A stretch of DNA of 64,000 bases, from assembly GCA_041940425.1 (NCBI GenBank), contig JBGTSF010000003.1, positions 62,001 through 126,000 on the forward strand, read 5' to 3'. This document shows positions 8,743 through 17,294 of this stretch, piece after piece (position 1 is the stretch's first letter; every line of letters begins with the position of its first letter). The position numbers and the translations under genes were made by a program. Below the pieces are notes generated by a model. The model saw only the letters and a list, made by a program, of their open reading frames with translations. It made no database searches and had not been told where the DNA came from. The stretch comes from DATHTS01 sp041940425. GTDB taxonomy: Bacteria > Acidobacteriota > Blastocatellia > Pyrinomonadales > Pyrinomonadaceae.

Positions 8743-11700
8743 ATGCGGCGATTTTTATTTTTGGCTCTGACGTTCGTTTTTACCGGCGGCGTAATTGATG
8801 TTATAGCTCAAACCTGCGATGTAACGTGGCGCAGGGCGGACAATCCGCGTGTGATAAGCGGCGCGGTGACGATTCCGGCAGGGCAGACCGTCTGTGTCGA
8901 ATCGGGCGTGCAGGTCGAATTTGCGGCGGACGGCGAATTGATCCTCAACGGTCGTTTGACGGGAGCGGGAACGGCTGACCAGCGGATAACATTTACAGCG
9001 CAGAACACTTCGCCAAACAGAATTTTCGATTTCGGCGGAACGCTCGATATGAGTTTTGCGGATTTCGGCGCGTTGGTTTTCTTAAATCGCGGAACATTTT
9101 ACTGCCGCGATTGCCGGTTTAAAAAATTCGGGATGATCGGCGACGGTTCGGGACTTTTTCCTTCGTTTCTCTCGCTCGAACGCGCCGAGTTTGATTCCAA
9201 TGAACCGAAAAAAAACGACAATGCGAGCATTTATCTGAAAGGCGCGACCGTAGTTTTGCGCGACATTACATTTCGCAATAGCGCGTGGACGGACATTCAA
9301 AATTCCTATCTCTTTGTTGACAACATCACCTCGCAGGACAGCGCGTATGAAGGGCTGAAATTTGCGAGCAATTTTATTCAAGATATATATCTGAATAATC
9401 TGACCGTCACGAATTCCACGGGCGCGGGACTTTTTTTGTCGGAAGGCGATTTCGAGATCGGCGATAACGTCGTGATTCAAAATGCCGAATATCCGGTCGA
9501 GGGCAACGCCGGAATTCTTCCCGGAAGCCGGCTTCCGGGAAGCGGCAACCGTAATAATTACGTCAATATCATCAATTATATCGGCGGTCGAACCTTTTCG
9601 CCGCTCGCCATTCCTTATGTAACAAGCAATATCAGCGGTCAGGAAATTCTTCCCGGCACGGTTATCAAAATGCGCCCGGATTCTTTTTTTATCGCCAGTT
9701 CGACAACGCGGATTTTGGGTTTGCCCGGCAATCCGGTTACGATCGAACCGTTCGATCCGGCGCGTAAATGGTATTCCGGTCAATTAACCGCGCCCGGCAA
9801 TCGAATGGAATATGTGATTTTGGACGGAAGCCAAGCCGGAATCGTTGATGCCGATACAACTTCGCAGATTTTTTATATTGATAATTCGATAATCCGCAAT
9901 CACGACCGCGCCATCGAAGGACAGAGTTTTTCATTCGCCTTTTTGCAGGGCAATCTTTTTACGAATAACGGCTTGGCAATAGAAGCCGATAGCTCGATCC
10001 GAGCGTCGGGCAAGAAGAATCCGAATCTTTTTGAAAACAACGCCGTTGCGATGACCGCAGAATTTAATACGAACCCGGACGCGCGTTATAACTGGTGGAA
10101 TTCGCCGACCGGACCGACCGCGCCGAACAATCCGGGCGGAACGGGCGAGATAATTGACGGCATCGCGCAGATAGATTTTTTCAGAACCGTCCGACCGGAC
10201 ACGAGCGATCATCCGCCGGTCGTCCGCATTTTGCGTCAGCCGTTTCGCGCCGCCAGAGGTTATTATCAAAATGTTTTTGAAGCGGGAAACAAAGTAATTC
10301 TGAACTGGAAAGCGTCGGACGACCGCAAGATCGTCAAACAGAAAATCCTTTTTTCGAGAAAAACCAACGGGCGCGATAATCTTTCGCTCATCGCCGACAA
10401 TCTTCCCGCAGATCAGAATTCGTTTGAACTGACTGTTCCGAACGTCGGATTTCAGACTTCCACAGGCAGTGACACTTTTATCCGCGTCGCCGCCTTTGAC
10501 GATAAAGGTCAGGAAGGCTGGGACGAATGGCAGGTGCGCGTGCCTTCGGAAGAAGAAACCGGAAATCTGCAAATTACTTCCAACGTCGCCGGACAGACAT
10601 TCTACGGCGGCGAACCGCTATCCGTAACATGGATGGTTACAAGCCCGTTTGTAACCAACAGCTATACCGCATATTTATTTCTCGACAACGATCAGAAAAC
10701 CGTGTTTCTCGGCAACGGCAACGGCGGCGGAACATTTGCCGTGCCGCGCCTGCCGCGCGTTTCGACCGATTCGGCGCGGCTCGCCGTTTCCGTTTCCAGC
10801 ACGACCAATCGCCAGAAATGGTTTTACAGCCAACCGTTCTCGATTCGTCCCGACCCGCGTTTTGCCGATGCCGCGCCGCAGGTCTCTTTAACTTCTCCAT
10901 CCGACAATCAGCAGTTTCCGGCGGGCGGAATCGTGCCGCTTTCGTGGACGGCTTCCGACGATAATCCTCTGCGGCGGTTCGATATTTTAGCGTCACTAAA
11001 CGGCGGCAGAACGTGGCAGCCGGTTGCCGAAAATCTTCCGGGCGATACGCGAAGTTATAACTGGAAACTTCCGCCGAACAGCAGTGCGAACAACAATGTT
11101 CAGATTCGCGTAGTCGCTGTTGATCTGCGCTTTCAAAATTCTTCGGCGACCCGTTCGATAATTTTAAACGGGCAAAATTCCGCACCAACTGTTCAAATCA
11201 CATTGCCCGCTAACAACGGTTCGGTCGTATCGGATAAAGTCGCGTTTCTGACGGCAAACGCCGAAGATTCGGACGGAAGGATCGAGCGGGTCGAGTTTTA
11301 CCGGACGACGAATTACACCGGCACGCCGGTCAGAGAAATTATCGCGTCGGATGCCAATCCGCCGTTTCAAGTCGCGTGGCTGCCTTTCGAGTCGGGAACG
11401 CAAACGCTCATCGCCCGCGCTTACGACGATAAAAACGCCGTTACCGAATCCGCGCCAGTTACGGTCAATGTTACGCCAAATACTCCGGCTCCGCTGCCAA
11501 TAACCATACCCGAACTCGACGCGCCGGAAGACGGGCAGAATTTTCCCGCCGGTTCGGACATCACGCTTCGCGCCGCGCCGGGTGTCGGCGGTCGCACGAT
11601 TGTCAGAATGGAATTTTATAACGGCACGGAATTGATCGGCTCGGACACGACCGCGCCGTATGAGATCGTCTGGAACGATGTGCCGGAAGGAATCTACACG

Positions 11701-12639
11701 ATCTTCGCCAAAAAGATCGCCAACAACGGCGCGGACGCGGCTTCAAAGCCCGCCGATATTGCCGTCGGCAATTCTCAAATCGCCCGCCGGACGATGTTCG
11801 ATTTCGACGGCGACGGCAAAGCCGATCCTTCGGTTTTCCGACCTTCGGAAGGCATCTGGTATTTACTGCAAAGCTCGCAGGGATTTTCCGGCTCGAATTG
11901 GGGAACTTCGACCGATAAAATAATGCCCGCCGATTATGACGGCGACGGCAAAACTGACATCGCCGTTTTCCGCAAATCCGAAAACAGCACCTGGTATATC
12001 TTGAACAGTCAAAGCAACACGGTCAGCGTCGCTCAATGGGGCGCAAGCAATTTGGAACAGGCGATTCTTTACGACACGCCTGTTCCGGCGGATTACGACG
12101 GCGACGGAAAAGCCGATCTCGCGGTCTGGCGATTGACCGATAATTTCGGAGAACCGGCGAAGTTTTTGATCCTGCAAAGTTCGGATAATTCCACCCGTTT
12201 TCAGCAATGGGGAAATCACGAGGATCGTCCCGTCCCGGCGGATTATGACGGCGACGGAAAAACCGATCTCGCCGTTTATCGCGGCGGCACTTGGTATATT
12301 TTGAAAAGTTCCGACAATTCGTGGTATGCCGTCCAATTCGGCTTGGATCAGGACAAAACCGTTCCGGCGGATTACGACGGTGACGGGAAAGCCGACATCG
12401 CCGTCTATCGGGACGGCGTGTGGTATATCGAGCAAAGCCGCGACGGATTGTTGATATTTCAATTCGGTCTGGCAGACGACAAACCGACACCGGCGGACTA
12501 TGACGGCGACGGCAAGGCGGACATCGCCGTTTTCCGCGACGGCATCTGGTATCTGCAACAAAGCCTGAACGGAATTCTTATTTTCCAATTCGGTTTGTCC
12601 GATGATTTTCCGATTCCGTCTGCATATATTTCTCAATAG
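8743..12639 (+). CDS. Secreted beta-helix / Ig-like / FG-GAP (VCBS) repeat protein
   Basis: A 1298-residue exported protein. The start at 8743 has a strong ribosome site (AGGGGG at 8731-8736) and gives a signal peptide ending VIAQ. Residues ~25-480 look like a right-handed parallel beta-helix (many short strands, NNLTVTNSTGAGLFLSEGDF). Residues ~490-1010 form several Ig-like beta domains (WKASDD, WTASDDNPLRRFDILASLN). Residues ~1017-1298 carry six D-(Y/F)-DGDGK-(A/T)-D calcium-binding motifs of FG-GAP/VCBS repeats, likely a beta-propeller. Such proteins serve in adhesion or polysaccharide binding at the cell surface. It ends at a strong terminator. Confidence 0.85.
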   Translation: MRRFLFLALTFVFTGGVIDVIAQTCDVTWRRADNPRVISGAVTIPAGQTVCVESGVQVEFAADGELILNGRLTGAGTADQRITFTAQNTSPNRIFDFGGTLDMSFADFGALVFLNRGTFYCRDCRFKKFGMIGDGSGLFPSFLSLERAEFDSNEPKKNDNASIYLKGATVVLRDITFRNSAWTDIQNSYLFVDNITSQDSAYEGLKFASNFIQDIYLNNLTVTNSTGAGLFLSEGDFEIGDNVVIQNAEYPVEGNAGILPGSRLPGSGNRNNYVNIINYIGGRTFSPLAIPYVTSNISGQEILPGTVIKMRPDSFFIASSTTRILGLPGNPVTIEPFDPARKWYSGQLTAPGNRMEYVILDGSQAGIVDADTTSQIFYIDNSIIRNHDRAIEGQSFSFAFLQGNLFTNNGLAIEADSSIRASGKKNPNLFENNAVAMTAEFNTNPDARYNWWNSPTGPTAPNNPGGTGEIIDGIAQIDFFRTVRPDTSDHPPVVRILRQPFRAARGYYQNVFEAGNKVILNWKASDDRKIVKQKILFSRKTNGRDNLSLIADNLPADQNSFELTVPNVGFQTSTGSDTFIRVAAFDDKGQEGWDEWQVRVPSEEETGNLQITSNVAGQTFYGGEPLSVTWMVTSPFVTNSYTAYLFLDNDQKTVFLGNGNGGGTFAVPRLPRVSTDSARLAVSVSSTTNRQKWFYSQPFSIRPDPRFADAAPQVSLTSPSDNQQFPAGGIVPLSWTASDDNPLRRFDILASLNGGRTWQPVAENLPGDTRSYNWKLPPNSSANNNVQIRVVAVDLRFQNSSATRSIILNGQNSAPTVQITLPANNGSVVSDKVAFLTANAEDSDGRIERVEFYRTTNYTGTPVREIIASDANPPFQVAWLPFESGTQTLIARAYDDKNAVTESAPVTVNVTPNTPAPLPITIPELDAPEDGQNFPAGSDITLRAAPGVGGRTIVRMEFYNGTELIGSDTTAPYEIVWNDVPEGIYTIFAKKIANNGADAASKPADIAVGNSQIARRTMFDFDGDGKADPSVFRPSEGIWYLLQSSQGFSGSNWGTSTDKIMPADYDGDGKTDIAVFRKSENSTWYILNSQSNTVSVAQWGASNLEQAILYDTPVPADYDGDGKADLAVWRLTDNFGEPAKFLILQSSDNSTRFQQWGNHEDRPVPADYDGDGKTDLAVYRGGTWYILKSSDNSWYAVQFGLDQDKTVPADYDGDGKADIAVYRDGVWYIEQSRDGLLIFQFGLADDKPTPADYDGDGKADIAVFRDGIWYLQQSLNGILIFQFGLSDDFPIPSAYISQ

Positions 12640-12642
12640 CAG

Positions 12643-12682
12643 AAAAAAAATGCGTTGATAATTTTATCAACGCATTTTTTTT
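12643..12682. terminator. Bidirectional intrinsic terminator
   Basis: A perfect hairpin (TGCGTTGATA-ATTT-TATCAACGCA) with eight A on one side and eight T on the other. It lies between the convergent genes ending at 12639 (+) and 12698 (-), and can stop transcription in both directions. Confidence 0.93.
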
Positions 12683-12697
12683 ATAGAAACATTTTTC

Positions 12698-12913
12698 TTA
12701 TTTTCCGAGTCTTTCTTCAGCCAGATTTCGGATTTTCATTTCGCCGTCTTCGTCAATTTCCTCGGTTTCCCTTTGCCATGCTTCGACTTCTTCAAGCGGG
12801 CGACCGAGCGCGAGCGCGAGCTGCGAATTGCTGCCCTCGAAAACTTCGTTTCGAAGTTTAATTAAAAGTTTCATCGTATCCGTTTGTTCTTTTGCGGTTT
12901 GCTGCTTGCTCAT
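12698..12913 (-). CDS. Small conserved-looking protein with HTH-like helix
   Basis: A 71-residue, highly charged protein with a very good ribosome site (AAGGAGGAAGTT just before the ATG at 12913), so it is almost certainly expressed. The stretch NSQLALALGRPLEEVEAWQ has the spacing of a helix-turn-helix, and the tail DEDGEMKIRNLAEERLGK is acidic and helical. It shares the bidirectional terminator with the preceding secreted protein. No firm family; a small regulator is possible but only inferred. Confidence 0.65.
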   Translation of the reverse strand: MSKQQTAKEQTDTMKLLIKLRNEVFEGSNSQLALALGRPLEEVEAWQRETEEIDEDGEMKIRNLAEERLGK

Positions 12914-12979
12914 AACTTCCTCCTTGATAAAAAATTTGTGATTTAAATCATACGCTTTTGAAAAATCTTTGCAAAATTT

Positions 12980-13480
12980 CTAGCTCAATTTTTCCTGTAA
13001 TTTTCTCAAAGCGATGTAGGCTTGCCTGTAATTAGGTTGTTCTTTTAGCGCGAGACCGTAATGCCTTGCGGCTTCTAGAAATTTCCCCCGTTTTTCGTAA
13101 ACCGTAGCGAGATTAAAATGCGGATAAGCGCGCGCTTCGTAGCGCGGCGCGTCAATCGCTTTTTTGAACCAGCGAACGCAGTCGTAGAAATTTCCCTTGG
13201 CGATTAGATAACTGCCGATGTCGTTATACGGATTTCCGAAATCCGCGTCAACCGAGATCGCCGAAAGACATTCGGTAATGGCGAGATCGTATTCGCCCTG
13301 AAAACTATATGTCCAGCCTAAGAATGTGTAGGCTTCGGCGGTCGGAAAAGTTTCGATGGATTTTTTATAAAGCCGGATTGCTTCGTCGAAATTTTTCGAC
13401 ATTTGCGCTTCATAGGCTTCGTTGAAAAGTTCGACGGCTTCGCGTTTGGCAGGATTTTTTATTTCTTGATCGGAAAACAC
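12980..13480 (-). CDS. TPR-repeat protein
   Basis: About 166 residues with four TPR units (REAVELFNEAYEAQMSKNFD, AYTFLGWTYSFQGEYDLAI, PYNDIGSYLIAKGNFYDCV, AHFNLATVYEKRGKFLEAA in outline), a protein-interaction scaffold. The frame stays open upstream to 13570, but those 30 residues are only the translation of the heptad repeat (13488-13594) and would begin at a TTG inside it. I therefore take the GTG at 13480 (VFSDQEIKN), although its ribosome site is weak. The gene follows the 5'-nucleotidase on the same strand. The start is uncertain. Confidence 0.7.
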   Translation of the reverse strand: MFSDQEIKNPAKREAVELFNEAYEAQMSKNFDEAIRLYKKSIETFPTAEAYTFLGWTYSFQGEYDLAITECLSAISVDADFGNPYNDIGSYLIAKGNFYDCVRWFKKAIDAPRYEARAYPHFNLATVYEKRGKFLEAARHYGLALKEQPNYRQAYIALRKLQEKLS

Positions 13481-13487
13481 TTTCTTT

Positions 13488-13594
13488 AGAGTTGGCTGAG
13501 TTGACTGGAGTTGACTGGAAGTTGACTGAGTTGGAAAAAATATTTTCTTTAACTCAGTCAACTCGGTCAACTCCAGTCAACTTCCAGTCAACTT
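13488..13594. repeat. Inverted array of GTTGACT-type heptads
   Basis: The left arm 13488-13534 consists of imperfect 7-8 bp units around GTTGACTG; the right arm 13551-13594 is its reverse complement built of the same units. A 16-bp A+T-rich loop (AAAAAATATTTTC) separates them. The repeat supplies the TGA stop of the upstream 5'-nucleotidase (13588-13590) and reads into the next gene in an open frame. Confidence 0.9.
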
Positions 13595-15099
13595 ATCTTG
13601 ACTATTCTTCCTTCGAGAACCGGCGCAATTGTCTGATTCGTCGCATTCTTTATCGCCTTTTCGAAAACGTCCGAATCTTTCGGCGCGTCTTCAGCTTTGG
13701 TTAAAATCTTCGCGTCTTTGAACATCGTGTAGCCGTCGCCGCCGCGTGTTACCAGAAAATCAGAAGTCGCTAATGTATAAACGGCTTCGTCCATCAAACG
13801 CTTGCCGCCGACGAAAACTTCCGTCACGCGACTGCCGACCGGTTTGGTCGTGTCGAACGAAAATTTGATTCCCGAAACCTGCGGAAATCTGCCCGGTTCG
13901 TTGTCTTCGTCCGCCGCGCTTCGCGCCACGCCGTGTTCGAGAATTTCTTTTAGGAGTTTGCCGGTAACTTCGACCTTCACGATCGGATTGTTGAACGGCA
14001 GCATCGAAAGCACGTCGCGTTTCGTCAGAATGCCCGGATTATACATCAGGTCGGCGCGGATCGAACCGCCGTTGACAAAACCGATGTCGGCATCAACCGC
14101 GTTGCGGTATGCGTCGGCGATGAAATTTCCGATGTTGGTTTCTTTCGTGCGATTTGATAATGAAAGCGCGTCGAGTTCGGTTGCGGTGCGCCCGACGGGT
14201 TCGGCGAGTTTTTGCAGAAGGTCTTTGTATTTTTCAAACACGGGCGCGAATTCCGGCGCGTCTTTGATCTCGTCCGTGACGGGAATGATTTCCCAATCAA
14301 TGCTCAAAAGTTTTTTCGTTTTCGAGTCGAAATTGAGATTGAATTTTCCGAGTTCGCGCGCGTCCGCCGTTACTTTGAAAATCGGCGTGCCGTTTGCGCT
14401 CGACTGCAAAAGCGTATGTTCGTGTCCGCCCAAAATCAGATCGAAATCGGCACAGCCCGCCAGCTTTTTGTCCTGCGCCATAAAAAGATGCGACAAACCG
14501 ACAACGGCATTCGCGCCCGCCGCGCGCATTTTAGGGACGAGTTCTTTCGCCGTTTCGCAATAATCCGTAACTTTCAGAAAAGCCTCCATCGAAGATGTTT
14601 CTTTTGTTTCCGGCAAAATCAAACCGATAAAACCGACTTTTACGCCGCCGATCTCCCTGATGACGAACGGCGGCGTGTCGGCGAAGATTTTGTTCGAGCG
14701 CGTGTCAATAATATTCGCGCCGAGCCATTGAAATTTCGATTCCTTGACGCGGTCGAGCAGTTCGCCGGTTTTGATGTCGAACTCGTGATTGCCGAACACC
14801 GAATAATCGAGTCCGAGCACGTTCCAAGCGTCAATCATCTGCGCTCCCTTGTAAGTTCGCGTCTCGACCGAAGGCGAAAGCGTATCGCCGCCGAGCGTGA
14901 AAATCACGTTCGGATTTTCTTTTAAGGTTTCTTTTTTGAGCGTCAGAAGCCGCGCCAGCCCGCCGCGCTTTCCGCCTTCGACGGGCATAAATTGATAAAC
15001 GTCGTTGACGTGAAGAATGGTTACGCGGGTTTCCTGCGCGGAAATCGCGATTGAAAAAAAGCAAAGAAATAAAAGAGCAATGATGGAATTTTTACGCAC
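13588..15099 (-). CDS. Exported bifunctional metallophosphatase / 5'-nucleotidase
   Basis: A 503-residue UshA-type enzyme that hydrolyses nucleotides or nucleotide sugars outside the cytoplasm. It has a signal peptide 1-21 (ISAQ). The metal motifs are ILHVNDVY, GGDTLSPS, GNHEFD and GGHEHT in the N-terminal metallophosphatase domain. The C-terminal substrate domain shows NGGSIRADL and TRGGDGYTMF. The start is GTG at 15099, preceded by AAGGAGAA; an ATG start is absent. The stop codon TGA lies inside the GTTGACT heptad array, so the natural C-terminus may have been set by the repeat. Confidence 0.92.
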   Translation of the reverse strand: MRKNSIIALLFLCFFSIAISAQETRVTILHVNDVYQFMPVEGGKRGGLARLLTLKKETLKENPNVIFTLGGDTLSPSVETRTYKGAQMIDAWNVLGLDYSVFGNHEFDIKTGELLDRVKESKFQWLGANIIDTRSNKIFADTPPFVIREIGGVKVGFIGLILPETKETSSMEAFLKVTDYCETAKELVPKMRAAGANAVVGLSHLFMAQDKKLAGCADFDLILGGHEHTLLQSSANGTPIFKVTADARELGKFNLNFDSKTKKLLSIDWEIIPVTDEIKDAPEFAPVFEKYKDLLQKLAEPVGRTATELDALSLSNRTKETNIGNFIADAYRNAVDADIGFVNGGSIRADLMYNPGILTKRDVLSMLPFNNPIVKVEVTGKLLKEILEHGVARSAADEDNEPGRFPQVSGIKFSFDTTKPVGSRVTEVFVGGKRLMDEAVYTLATSDFLVTRGGDGYTMFKDAKILTKAEDAPKDSDVFEKAIKNATNQTIAPVLEGRIVKIS

Positions 15100-15221
15100 G
15101 ATGAATTCTCCTTCGATAAAAGTTATTTTAGTTTAATTTGTAATTGAGTATTTTCGTTTGATTTGAATTATAGAAATTTTTTCGATTTAATTCAAAAAAT
15201 TTTGCTTTAAATTAAATCTAT

Positions 15222-15298
15222 ACAGTTAAGCAAGCGGTCTTTGACCGCGTTATTATATAGAAATTACATTCGCGGTCAGAGACCGCTTGCTTAACTGT
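15222..15298. repeat. 28-bp inverted repeat beside the kynA stop
   Basis: Arms 15222-15249 and 15271-15298 pair at 27 of 28 positions, with a 21-nt A+T-rich loop. The core CAAGCGGTCTTTGACCGCG is itself a hairpin. It lies 15 bp past the end of kynA (on the minus strand) and could form the end of its transcript, although there is no clear T-run. Same architecture as the other intergenic palindromes. Confidence 0.88.
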
Positions 15299-15313
15299 GA
15301 TATTTTTCTAATT

Positions 15314-16099
15314 TTACAATGCTTCGAGATGCGTCCGCGCTTCCCAGAGTTCGGGCATAAATTTTTTGTCCAGAGTTTTTCTTAAGTAACCGACACCTTC
15401 CGAACCGCCCGTGCCGCGTTTCATTCCGAGCATTCGTTCGACCATCAAAACGTGATGATAACGCCAGAGCGAGATGTTTTCGTCGTGTTCGATGAGAAGG
15501 TCCTGCATCACGAAAAGCTCCGGGTATTTTTCGGGATGCGTCAAAATTTCGACTATCGAAGCGATCTTTTCTTCATGCGTTCCGGTTTTCAGATCGTTTC
15601 TCGAAAGCAGATTCCAGAATTCGTCCGCCAAAGTCGGTTCGTTAAATCTTTCCGTCAATCTTTCATACGCGAATTCGTCCGTTTGAAAAGCCTTTAAAAT
15701 TCTCTCGTCCTTCGCGCCGGAAACAAATTCGAGTTCGCGGAACTGCATTGATTGAAAACCGCTCGCCGGATTCAGTTTATCGCGGAATTCGAGAAAACCG
15801 ATCTGCGCCATTGTTTCTAGAATATGGATCTGCGAAACGATGACTCTCTCGATTGCCGTTACCGCTTTTAAGGAATGATTGGCGCGGAACATTCGTCCTT
15901 CTTTGAGCCATTGGATGGTCGCGTCCACCTCGTGCAGGATTTGTTTGAACCAGAGTTCGTATGTCTGGTGAATGATGATAAACAGCAGTTCGTCGTGGCT
16001 GACGGGATCAGAGAGAGTTTCCTGCAGTTCGATCAATTCGGGAACTTTGAGATATTTGTTGTATGAAAGCGGCGCGCCTTTTCCGTATTCAAAAGACAT
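15314..16099 (-). CDS. kynA: Tryptophan 2,3-dioxygenase
   Basis: A 261-residue heme enzyme that opens the indole ring of L-tryptophan to N-formylkynurenine, the first step of the kynurenine route. The family motifs HQTYELWFKQ (44-53), FRELEFVSG and WRYHHVLMVERMLG (212-225) are present; H216 corresponds to the proximal heme ligand. The substrate loop GTGGSEGVGYL is intact, and length is normal for the bacterial enzyme. No other kynurenine-pathway gene is adjacent. On the far side is the divergent cold-shock gene. Confidence 0.96.
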   Translation of the reverse strand: MSFEYGKGAPLSYNKYLKVPELIELQETLSDPVSHDELLFIIIHQTYELWFKQILHEVDATIQWLKEGRMFRANHSLKAVTAIERVIVSQIHILETMAQIGFLEFRDKLNPASGFQSMQFRELEFVSGAKDERILKAFQTDEFAYERLTERFNEPTLADEFWNLLSRNDLKTGTHEEKIASIVEILTHPEKYPELFVMQDLLIEHDENISLWRYHHVLMVERMLGMKRGTGGSEGVGYLRKTLDKKFMPELWEARTHLEAL

Positions 16100-16201
16100 A
16101 GTATTTTTCCAATTCGAAGCACTTCTATCTTGATTTATCCTGAAAACATTGTCAATTTATAACTTTTTTTCAAATTATTTAACAAATTGTTAACAAAGCT
16201 A

Positions 16202-16230
16202 TTGACAGACGGCGCGGATTCGGATAAATT
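16202..16230 (+). promoter_or_regulatory. Sigma-70-type promoter for the cold-shock gene
   Basis: TTGACA (16202-16207) and TAAATT (16225-16230) are 17 bp apart. Transcription from here would give a leader of about 240 nt before the csp start at 16476, typical of csp mRNAs whose leaders act as cold sensors. The rest of the 376-bp gap (16100-16475) shows no gene. Confidence 0.6.
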
Positions 16231-16475
16231 TTCCTACATTCCGTCTGGAACAACCCCGATAAAAATTTAATTAAAAATCTTGCGGTTTAAGATTCTCAAT
16301 TTGTTTTGGAAATGAGTTTACAAGTGTTTGTTTGTGATTATTCGGTGAGAAAGTTTTCGGCTTTTTCATAGTCTAGTCGTGTTTTTTTTCCAGCCGGTTT
16401 TTCTAACAAAAAATGCTAACGGCTGCTTTAACCAAATAATAATTTACTGAAGTTTGTAGGAGGAAATTAGAAAAA

Positions 16476-16682
16476 ATGTCAAAAATTACCGGTAAGGTCA
16501 AATGGTTTAATAACGCCAAGGGTTACGGATTTATCGAACAGCCCGGCGAACAGGATATCTTCGTGCATTACAGCGCGATCGGCGGCGACGGCTACAAGAC
16601 CTTGATTCAAGGTCAGGAAGTCGAGTTTGAAGTGACGAACGGACCGAAGGGACCACAGGCGGAAAACGTGCTGAAAGTCTGA
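16476..16682 (+). CDS. Cold-shock domain protein (CspA family)
   Basis: A 68-residue single cold-shock domain that binds single-stranded RNA/DNA and melts RNA structure. The RNP motifs are present: KGYGFIEQ (RNP1) and DIFVHYSAI (RNP2), with the opening TGKVKWFNNAKG. Strong ribosome site (AGGAGGAAA) 12-15 bp before the ATG. The long leader from the promoter at 16202 suggests post-transcriptional control by temperature. It is followed by two hairpins with T-runs. Confidence 0.97.
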   Translation: MSKITGKVKWFNNAKGYGFIEQPGEQDIFVHYSAIGGDGYKTLIQGQEVEFEVTNGPKGPQAENVLKV

Positions 16683-16702
16683 AATTAAATCTACTTGACC
16701 GC

Positions 16703-16784
16703 TTCCGGTTTTTTTCAAAATTGCCGGACAGCGTTTTTTTAACAAATAAAAAAGCGGCTTCTTTTTACAAGAGCCGTTTTTTTG
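16703..16784 (+). terminator. Two successive intrinsic terminators after csp
   Basis: TTCCGG...GCCGGA (16703-16728) is followed by T7 at 16734-16740. A second hairpin, roughly AAAAAAGCGGCTT/AAGAGCCGTTTTTTT, lies at 16748-16784. Both follow the csp stop at 16682. The inverted pair GCAAAAAAACGCAAAAG/CTTTTGCGCCTTTTTGC (about 16800-16861) may be a third structured element before the convergent gene. Confidence 0.7.
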
Positions 16785-16885
16785 TGTTAAAAAATAGCCG
16801 CAAAAAAACGCAAAAGTTCAAAAAATATTTCAGAAATTTTTGTATCTTTTGCGCCTTTTTGCTGCTGATTCTTTTTGAGAATTTA

Positions 16886-17206
16886 TCAAATCATATCTTC
16901 GCCTTTGGCTTTCAGATTTCTGCGCCAGAGTTCGCGGTAGGCGGTGTATTGATTGACCAGCGTGTTGAATTGATAACGCTGCGCGTAAGTCAGATTGCGG
17001 TCGTCGGCGATGCGTTTGATCGCCGCTTCGACGCGCCCGCGCGCTTCGTGCGGCGGGCGTTTCGTGCCGCCGTTAAAATAGATGCCGAATTCGATCTTCA
17101 GCCGCCGGATGTCTTCTTCGAGCTTGACGATCTTCTGTTCGATCTCCGCCGATTTCTCGCCTTTCGTGACGCTGTAGCGGTTTAATTTGTTTTCTAAAAT
17201 TGCCAT
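16886..17206 (-). CDS. Hypothetical coiled-coil protein
   Basis: A 106-residue charged, mostly helical protein. Residues ~18-40 (AEIEQKIVKLEEDIRRLKIE) have coiled-coil heptads, followed by FGIYFNGGTKRPPHEARGRVE and a C-terminal helical segment rich in aromatics (YAQRYQFNTLVNQYTAYREL). It has no signal peptide or known catalytic motif. It stands alone on the minus strand between csp and selA. I do not recognise the family; the low-complexity-free sequence and clean frame support a real gene. Confidence 0.65.
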   Translation of the reverse strand: MAILENKLNRYSVTKGEKSAEIEQKIVKLEEDIRRLKIEFGIYFNGGTKRPPHEARGRVEAAIKRIADDRNLTYAQRYQFNTLVNQYTAYRELWRRNLKAKGEDMI

Positions 17207-17294
17207 CTGTTTTTATTTGCTTCCCCGTTTAAAAGTAAATTTTTAAAGCCCGAACAATTCCCTTTTTCCGGCAATAATCAGTTAAAATAAGTTT

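Noticed and set aside
9082..9783. Long antisense frame in the beta-helix gene (also 11863-12636)
   Set aside because: Antisense shadow of a G+C-biased, repetitive coding region; no start signal or homology.
13481..13570. N-terminal 30 residues of the TPR gene
   Set aside because: Encoded entirely by the GTTGACT repeat and started by TTG; GTG at 13480 preferred.
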